Source of the DNA: Vigna angularis
Taxonomy: Eukaryota; Streptophyta; Magnoliopsida; Fabales; Fabaceae
Reading direction: 5' to 3'
NCBI RefSeq assembly: GCF_016808095.1
Contig: NC_068976.1
Span: 4,236,001-4,300,000 of the forward strand
Length of the DNA stretch: 64,000 nucleotides
The position numbers were made by a program, and so were the translations under genes. Below the pieces are notes generated by a model that worked only from the letters and a program-made list of their open reading frames with translations, was not told where the DNA came from and did not search any database. Shown here piece by piece: positions 56,626 through 64,000 of this stretch. The stretch's first letter is position 1. Each line of letters begins with the position of its first letter.

Positions 56626-58079
56626 ACTAAAACATAAGAAAACACTAGAAAGTGGGAGTTTGAATAATGTTTTAAAGATTTTTCACAAAACAATGTTTAA
56701 TGACTTTTCCAAGGGTTAGACGATCTGCAATAGTTATTTGACGCTTATGTGACTAAAAGAGCTTTTTGGAAAATGTTCATATAGCAAAACAATAACATAA
56801 TTTTTATACTAGTTCGCTCCAAATTGAGATACATCCAGTTGTTCCTTAAGACCTCTTAAGGGGTTAAACTAATATTTGACAAAGAGAACAAAGACAATCA
56901 ACCAATCCTGGTTTACAACAAGTATTATTAACACTCCTGGTTTCAACATTAGTTAAGCTGACTAGATTGTTTAGCTCACATAAGCTAAACTAACAAGCAT
57001 TTTGATTCACTCTTAAATTTATAAACACAATAAAGGTGTTTTTGAATACAAGTACAAATTCAAATAACCCTTAAAGAGAGGATATATTTAATATAATAAA
57101 ATCTGAAGATTTGAAAATATTTTTTCTTTTCTAAAGAAAGATTTAGACGATGTAAGCTTAGAAGAAGAATAACAGTGTAAGGATTCAAAGAATTATTATA
57201 CTTTCTTCTCTTCAACGAGTTCTCTTTATATAGCCACCTTCGTGAAACATTTATTACTCAGAAAGTTGACCTCCTTGAGAGTAGGTGACTTTAGGTACAA
57301 AGATATGTACAATTCTGCGTCTTAGGAAGAGAAACATTACTTTGACAGTGATAATGTGTACAACTTGGATAGAGCATAAAGCTTTAAGGAAACATTCCTA
57401 TAATGTCTTCTTATCTCTTAACGTCTTTCTGACCTTTGTGCATAGCTTTTGAATAAAGTTTGATATTTTCATTATGTGCACAAATAAAGAGAACAAAACA
57501 TACAAGCAAAGAGGTGTTTTTTCGTACATGCATTAAATGTTTTAAATGTTGGTAAACATAGAGGCATATTGTGTGTTTAAAACATATTGACACATGTCAG
57601 CTCGTTTGATAGAAGCATTATTTAGGAAGCAAAACGTTTGATATATGATCTTCAGATGATGTTAAACGTTAAACGCTTATTTTATAAATCTGTTTAAGTT
57701 TCATTACATTGTTTGGTAAGCTTTTCCTAGACTCTTATTTGTTCAACACTGTTTAGATATAATATTTTAAGCTTTAGTATTTTATGAAGTGTATATTTAA
57801 TAGTTTTCTTTTGTTAGATGCTATTTGTTAAACATTGTCTTTTAGACAAAATATATTGAAAAACACTATTTTCATAAAATGTTATATGTACTTATTTAGT
57901 TTAATATTGTTTGATAGATGATTTGTATTTAATAAACACTTATTTCGTTCAATGTTGTTTTTAATAAACACATCATTTAGATGCTTTAATCAATAAACGA
58001 TATTTCATTAAGTATTGTATTTTAAACTTCAAAATATGAGTTAGACAGTCTAACATCTTTAGACAATCTTGTCTTAACA
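56626..58079 (-). mobile_element. copia-type 5' LTR, minus strand
   Basis: Starts (minus strand) TGTTAAGACAAGATTGTC at 58079 and ends at about 56626 next to a primer-binding site (GGTATCAAAGC, 56612-56624). Length 1454 bp. Followed by the gag remnant below 56570. Confidence 0.8.
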
Positions 58080-58686
58080 TCCGTAACATCTTATTATTAT
58101 GACTAAAAATTTCAAACACCTTGTACCGATGAGTTATGTTTATCATATCATTCATTAACGAGTTATTATCATACTAGTTTTCTAACATTAAGTACACGAG
58201 GCTTGAGTTCTTAGCTAAATTTCTTAGAAAAATTTTATACGTAGGTAATACATGAAAAAAATAATAAATAGAAGAAAAGCAAACATAAACATTATTATAA
58301 TACATTATATAAATTATTGTACATGTATACTTTTAACATGAAACTTAATAATTGGATAAAGAACTGTTTTATTAATTCAGAATATAAACTAATTAGCACC
58401 ATTGTAATTAGTTGGGGGGTAGAGAAAAGCATGGCAACCTTTTATTTTATTCATCCAACCATAGTGCATGCCAAGCAAATCAAAACTATGCACAAGGTAT
58501 GCTTTTTGTTCACAACCTAACTTATAGAAACTAATGGATCATCATCATCATCACCCAAAAGCTCATTCCAGTGGGGAGAGCATACATGCACATTAATTTT
58601 TTATTATCAAAATGAGGAAAAAGACCTACTTCAATCCTCAGTCACTCATTGAGTCACCCCACATAAGATATTAGCACACAGTAATT
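58080..58686. other. spacer between the LTR and the 3' end of the DUF599 gene
   Basis: AT-rich; the part nearest 58686 is probably the 3' UTR of the DUF599 gene. No gene recognised. Confidence 0.5.
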
Positions 58687-61600
58687 TCATTCAAAATCCC
58701 TGTTTTGGTTAGCCTCGACCTTTCCCTTGGCAGTGGTGAAGACAAAGTCAAGATTGTAGAGCACTGGAACCATGGTGAGGGAGCAGAGGAAGACCAAGAC
58801 AGGGCCAAAGATCCAGAGCAGGAGAGGGAGACCTGCATAGAAGAGTCTGTTCCCAACAGTGTTGAGAATGAAGCCTTTCTCGAGGATCTCATTGATGTAC
58901 TGTGGGGTGACAAGGGACATGGGGTCCTGAGGGGTGTTGATTAGGATGTTCACTTGGTTTATGAACCTTATGGAGAGAGAGTGGCAGAAGAATGAGAAGA
59001 GGAAAATTGTGAGGAGAGTCACATACTTGAGGGCCACCATGAACTCCCCGTGTGCCCCATACACAGCATCACTCAGTGGTTTTTTCACACTGTACGTGCT
59101 GCTTATCACTGCTGCCAGGCCTGAGCAGAGGAGAATGGATGTTGTCGCCATTAGAGTAGCACCCATGATTGTGTTCCTCAGTGATTGTACGGCCAGGATG
59201 TTTTTCTTCTCATTGTCCTGCATTAATCAATGTATAAATTTCAATTATAAACACTTGAAAAAAAAAACAGAGTTAAATCCTCTCTCAACCCTGAAACAAA
59301 TGTATAAAGGATGCTGATTCTTTAATCAAATATTAATTCAAATTTTAAAACAATATCATTAAATATAATAAAAATAGTTAGAATTTACTTAAATTTTTAA
59401 AATGAGTTTTTCTTGTAAATAAAAATGGAGGCACTATTTTATAATACCTGATGATAAATAGTGTATATATAGAATGAGATTGATAGATATTTATTGTAAA
59501 AATTTGAGTACAATTTTCAATACCAGATTAATCAATGCTCTTCGTTTCATAAAAAAAAAAACTATTAATTGGAAACATACAAGTAAACCGAAGATCATAA
59601 AAGGATGCTACTCTGTTTTGTTTTTGTTTTTTTTTTGGTTTTTTTTCTTAGGAAGCAAATGATAATACACTATTTTCACTTGGAAGAAAGACCAAAAATA
59701 TTGTGTCTAGGTATAATATATATTGTATTTGTTAATAACTATGCATTTCATTCTCTTTTTAACTATTTTATTAATTATTTAATAAAATTACTTAGCTTTT
59801 TGTGCTATGATAAAAATATAAAAAATATTTTTAGACATATTGTTCAAAATAATAACCGTGGTGATGGAGATAAAATTATAACTAATATAAGAAAAATATT
59901 TTATTAGAAATAGATAAATTAGCAATACTATAAAAATTATCAACATAGTAATACGTAAAACACACGGTGAATGTTCTTGTTGGGGAACTTCATATGATAT
60001 AACAGATTTGGTTTGGGTAAGATAAGATTTCAGATTTGTTTTAATATTCTTAAAAATTTAAGGATATGTTTCCGTACCATGACAAGACTTGTTATTTGCA
60101 CAGTGGCAAAAATAGTTATTCTTTTTCTCACTGTTTAAGAAATTAGATCGATCATTGAAGTTATGTTGGCTTATTTATGATTTAAAAAACAACTTTCTTT
60201 TTCGTATCTTGGGACATTGCATCGTGGGACAACGTTTTTAAGGAATAAGAAAGATTAGGAAACACCACATGTTGTTCACGACTCAGCACGCACTAAATCC
60301 GAATAATGTTGATTTGTTTTCCAAGTTGTGATATGTGTATGTATGTGAAAGTTCATACACATAACTTTTTATAAAATATTATATTTAAATCTAATTTCTA
60401 AAACATTGTTATGCACATATTTCTTTGAATATATTATGATAAATTCGTGGATTTCTCATGCACTTTATCTATTTATTGATATTTTGTTAACTATACCATA
60501 AGAACTAGGGATAACAAAAAAATCGCGTCTACGGATATCTGCGGATAAAATCTGCGACGGATAGTTGATATCCGCGGATATTTACTATCCGCAACCTGCG
60601 GGTAACGGATATTTTAATATCTACTTATAAACGGGTTGGATACGGGTATTATACTATCCGTACCCGCGGATACCTACTACCCATAAAAAATAAAAATAAA
60701 AATTTAATTTATATTTTATTAAGTTAAATTTAATTAAAATTAACATTAATTTATATTTTACAAAATTAAATTTAATTAAAATTGAATTTAAATTTATATT
60801 TTAATAATTTATTAAAATATATATTTTTTTAAATATTTGCGGGTATCCACGGATATCCACGGGTATCTCGGATTTTAAAATATTCGTGGATATTTTTTAA
60901 GTGGATATCCGTGCGGGTAGCGGGTGAATTTTTTTTTTGTCGGATAAGCACTATCTGTGTTTTTTTAAGCGGGTATCCGTACCCGACCCAACTAATTGTC
61001 ATTCCTAATAAGATAATTATGTGTTTTTTTTTTAATGGAAAGTGGCGTTTATATGTACCCGGAACAAGAATAAATCAAGAAAAATGCTAAATGCCAAAGA
61101 ATATGGAATTAGTTAACTTGCAATATCCTCAGTGTAATTATTCCATGTCCTTATTCTCCAAGGAAACGATATATGCATAAATATTCCAATACAAGGTAAT
61201 AGATAGTGTTCATTGCCCAAATTTTATAAGAAAAATATGATTCCGGAAATGCTAAAACCGAAGGTATAGAATATAATACATTGTTCCCATACCTTCACCA
61301 ATCAGAATTATCGTAATATATCTCATTATTTTTTATTGTATTTCTTTTTTAATTTTTGAGGAGTAAAATTGTTAACTAAATTGTAATAATCAAACAGTCT
61401 TATTCAGTGGTAATTAACTCAAAAACACCTATTTAGTATATAATTGATCTCAGATTGCATTTAACTATCAAAATTCTTTCAATGATGATAATAATAGTAA
61501 ATATTAATGTCTCTAAATATTACACTTATTTAAAACTCAATTTTAATATAGTTTAATATTCTAACAGGCTTTATTTTATGTGATTATTATTTCCTTAGTA

Positions 61601-62257
61601 CCATCAATTAAAAAAAAACAAAAACTCAAAACCACTAATATCAAAATGTTTACAATTTTTTATGAAATTTAGTGTTTATATTTTCATAAATTGTATGATT
61701 ATATATATGACCTAATAATTAAATTCAAAGTATGTTATAAGATAATATACAAAAAATATCATCATCCTAATTTGGGATCTAAGACCTTTTCACTCATTAT
61801 AACAAATTTATATTTTTATGAGGGTATTTACAGAGTAACAATTTAGAGTTAACATAGAACATATCAAGACCAAAAAAACTGTTTAATACTTTGATCTGGG
61901 CAACAAAGGGTTTGAACTTCTTTTTTTCTCTGTAAAATTTATTTTCCACTATTATGATATTTACTAAATTAATACTAATTAGTAACCAATTATAAAAAAT
62001 AAAAATAAAAAACATAGTTTAGCCTCCCATAGCATATACTTTTAAACCACCAAAATTCGACAACAAATGTTGTGCTTTATAACAGCAATGTAAATGGCTT
62101 GTATAACCTTTTCCGCCTACTAAATTAAGCTTAACGCATGTAATATTTGTTTTTTCTTCATCGACAAAAACGAATGTAAGATTTATAAAAATATTACTAG
62201 TAATTAAAAAAAATGTCAGTAAAAAGCCATTTATTTTTTGTAAAACCCAGATTATTA

Positions 62258-62339
<82 letters not shown>

Positions 62340-62788
62340 TAATCTTTTAACCTGCAATTTTTCATTTGCCAAAAAAGTTGCAATCTGATGATACATGTTG
62401 CTATCGGGCATTTAACCTGAATCAAACACCGATGGTCAAAAGGATCACACCGATGGATTTTTACAAAATAAAACTTGAATCAAATTTACATGAAAGAACA
62501 AGACTACTTCTAACCTAAAAACAGGATTATAGATTTTATTGATAATTGAAGTTTTTCGTTTTTATTATGAAATTCATTCTTGAAACAGAAAAAAAAAATG
62601 AAAAGAAAGAAGATATGTACCTTCATCATGGCATTAACCCAATTTCTACGACCACTAGCATTGATGCCAATGATGGTTGTGTGTGGCTGAGTTCGAACTT
62701 TATGCCATAGCCAGAAATGGTAGCCAATGCTTGTAAGAAAACCAAGAGGCACCAATATCACATCCAAGTAGCACTTCCTCCATTCCAT
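58687..62788 (-). CDS. DUF599 family membrane protein, two exons
   Basis: Exon 1 is 62788-62621 (56 codons) and exon 2 is 59217-58687 (176 codons plus stop), giving 232 residues, the usual DUF599 length. The intron starts GTACAT and ends TGCAG in phase 0, joining VNAMMK to DNEKKNIL, a continuous family motif. Hydrophobic segments fall near residues 9-28, 72-95, 115-138 and 182-210, suggesting four membrane spans. Conserved stretches include ASGRRNW, NTIMGATLMATTSILL, STYSVKKPL, GAHGEFM, FCHSLSIRF, NTPQDPMS and NTVGNRLFYA. The biochemical role of DUF599 proteins is not established to my knowledge, so I assign none. The ATG at 62788 is the natural start: the N-terminus MEWRKCYLD is typical and a TATA box lies upstream. 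Both exons look intact. Confidence 0.93.
60506..61007. mobile_element. hAT-like non-autonomous element in the DUF599 intron
   Basis: The ends are inverted: the left begins TAGGGATAACAA and the right, reversed, begins TAGGAATGACAA. An imperfect 8-bp target duplication flanks it (ATAAGAAC at 60498-60505, ATAAGATA at 61008-61015), as in hAT elements. Both arms are packed with GATATCCG/CGGATATC and CGGGTA words around an AT-rich centre. There is no transposase frame, so it depended on a partner. Confidence 0.75.
62262..62336. repeat. TA microsatellite
   Basis: About 37 uninterrupted TA units inside the DUF599 intron. Likely length-polymorphic and self-complementary. Confidence 0.95.
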
Positions 62789-62953
62789 GATGATCTTGAT
62801 TTCAAGGTTTCAAGAGAGATAGAGATAACTTGGTAGAGTGGAATATTGTTATTGCTTAACTTCTCTTCCTCCTTTCTGAACTGTTTTATGAGAGAGAACA
62901 ATTTGCGTATAAGATTGGTGTCACTCTTCTTTGATCAATGGCAAGCTCCAACA

Positions 62954-62962
62954 CCATATATA
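62954..62962 (-). promoter_or_regulatory. TATA box of the DUF599 gene
   Basis: Read on the minus strand, TATATATGG lies about 166 bases upstream of the ATG at 62788, a good plant TATA element. It implies a 5' UTR of roughly 130 bases. Confidence 0.6.
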
Positions 62963-63201
62963 GGCACATCACAAGAGATGTACGTGGACTTATTTCAAGG
63001 TGTTGTTAAGAATAATCAAACACCCCTACTTTATCACTATATTACAAACATTAGACTATTTTTTATTTCAGGTAGTGGATGACTTTTTGCACCTTTGTCG
63101 CCTGCTTTTTTTTCCCAATTAGTTTAACTTTAATCATTATTTATACCCGGTTTTCTTCCACATTCTAACAAATCATAGTGCTTGGATTTATTTACACACA
63201 A

Positions 63202-63205
<4 letters not shown>

Positions 63206-63254
<49 letters not shown>
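63206..63254. repeat. TA microsatellite
   Basis: About 24 TA units in the region upstream of the DUF599 promoter. Confidence 0.95.
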
Positions 63255-63257
<3 letters not shown>

Positions 63258-63660
63258 AAAAATTAATACACACATTATGTAAATTTCTTTTTACCCTATT
63301 GTTTATTTATACATCTTTGATTTTCTTTATTAATGTGAATTGCCTACTTGATTATACATGTTTTGTTAATAATTATATTTTTCTTTAGTTTCTAATTAAA
63401 CAAATTAGTCTTGTTCTTACATTAAATGATTAAATCTATTATCTCAATATCAAAGATATCTGGCAAAGGTTTTTCTTCCACAAACCGTCTTTTGCATCTT
63501 CTAATAATAATCTATTAGTACTTGGTATTTGTCTTCCAACACTCTGAACACTACTACAAAGAGAGATCATGCAAAAAGGTTCTCCAATACTTAAACCAAT
63601 AATTTGGTAAGAGCTTTGAAGTTAAATCTCAATTAATGCAAAAAGTGAAAGTAAATTATC
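63255..63660. other. AT-rich intergenic DNA
   Basis: Nothing recognised. Confidence 0.5.
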
Positions 63661-63689
63661 ATTAATGTCATATTTATAGTGTTTTAACT

Positions 63690-64000
63690 TAGTTGACTAA
63701 GCGTTCAACTGGATGGGTCAAACCTCTGTGGGGTACCTCGTCCATCAATTCCCTAAGTTAAAGGACATTGGCACCATGTATCTGGATTGGGGTACATCGT
63801 CCTTGATACCCTGTATCTTATTATGCCTTAGGGCTATAACCCTTATCTGGAAGGATATAAGGGTCCTTAGTCCTAAACTCAATACATTAGTCCCCTAGTT
63901 TTTACATGACTGCAAGACGGGTAAGGAGTATTCGGTATCCGGTGTGCCCAAAGCAATGCGCCTACTCCAGCACTCGGTTATGACATTTTGTGATAAGAGC
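63690..64000. other. edge of an unidentified, less AT-rich repeat-like region
   Basis: GC content rises sharply. GGGGTACCTCGTCC and GGGGTACATCGTCC recur about 63 bases apart. The style suggests LTR DNA continuing beyond the window, but no family is assigned. Confidence 0.35.

Larger units (their letters stand above)
59218..62620 (-). other. 3.4-kb intron of the DUF599 gene
   Basis: This single intron is AT-rich and contains a hAT-like element (60506-61007) and a TA microsatellite (62262-62336). Small open frames in it show no recognisable domain. Confidence 0.85.

Noticed and set aside
58705..59317. Plus-strand open frames opposite DUF599 exon 2
   Set aside because: Shadows of the conserved minus-strand coding exon.

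Overview
The window is plant nuclear DNA: very AT-rich, with long intron-containing genes that have GT/AG splice borders, and many LTR retrotransposon, MULE, CACTA and hAT-like remnants. The two proteins and the style of the repeats point to a legume, most likely a phaseoloid (bean/cowpea-type) species. The genus is an inference from recognised repeat style, not from a search. I see no bacterial-type operon, CRISPR array, rRNA or tRNA gene.

Only two complete genes are supported. The first (42240-47833, +) is a ten-exon aldehyde dehydrogenase of family 3, closest in my reading to ALDH3H1. All splice junctions keep frame and give 493 residues with both catalytic residues present. The second (58687-62788, -) is a two-exon DUF599 membrane protein of 232 residues. 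Its 3.4-kb intron carries a hAT-like insertion and a long TA microsatellite. A third locus (32641-32862, +) is an isolated ALDH3-type first exon with an intact donor site but no visible exons 2-10 before the intact gene. It is either a truncated duplicate or an alternative first exon.

The rest is repeat-derived or featureless AT-rich DNA. 1-4.2 kb: AT-rich, with a TA/GA microsatellite. 4.2-6.7 kb: a fold-back element with a 9-bp target duplication, a 30-bp degenerate minisatellite and a FAR1/MULE-type transposase remnant. 6.8-8.3 kb: a dead Ty3/gypsy gag-protease on the minus strand. 8.6-17.1 kb: nested LTR-type DNA, mostly Ty1/copia LTRs on the minus strand. 18.6-21.2 kb: a complete solo LTR with a perfect 5-bp target duplication; a diverged relative with its polypurine tract lies at 28.8-31.1 kb. 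21.7-26.4 kb: a hAT-like element, a Ty3 integrase remnant with an internal tandem duplication, and a decayed copia gag. 34.5-36.8 kb: a copia LTR split by a CACTA element full of short hairpins. 37.6-37.9 kb: a gypsy RNase H remnant. 48.8-49.8 kb: the inverted partner of the 21.7-kb hAT-like element. 50.5-58.1 kb: two copia remnants on opposite strands, plus a probable solo LTR and an unidentified open stretch.

The two host genes show no sign of working together. ALDH3 detoxifies reactive aldehydes; DUF599 has no established function. No new biological system is evident. The most useful leads are the duplicated ALDH3 first exon and the three structured non-autonomous transposons.
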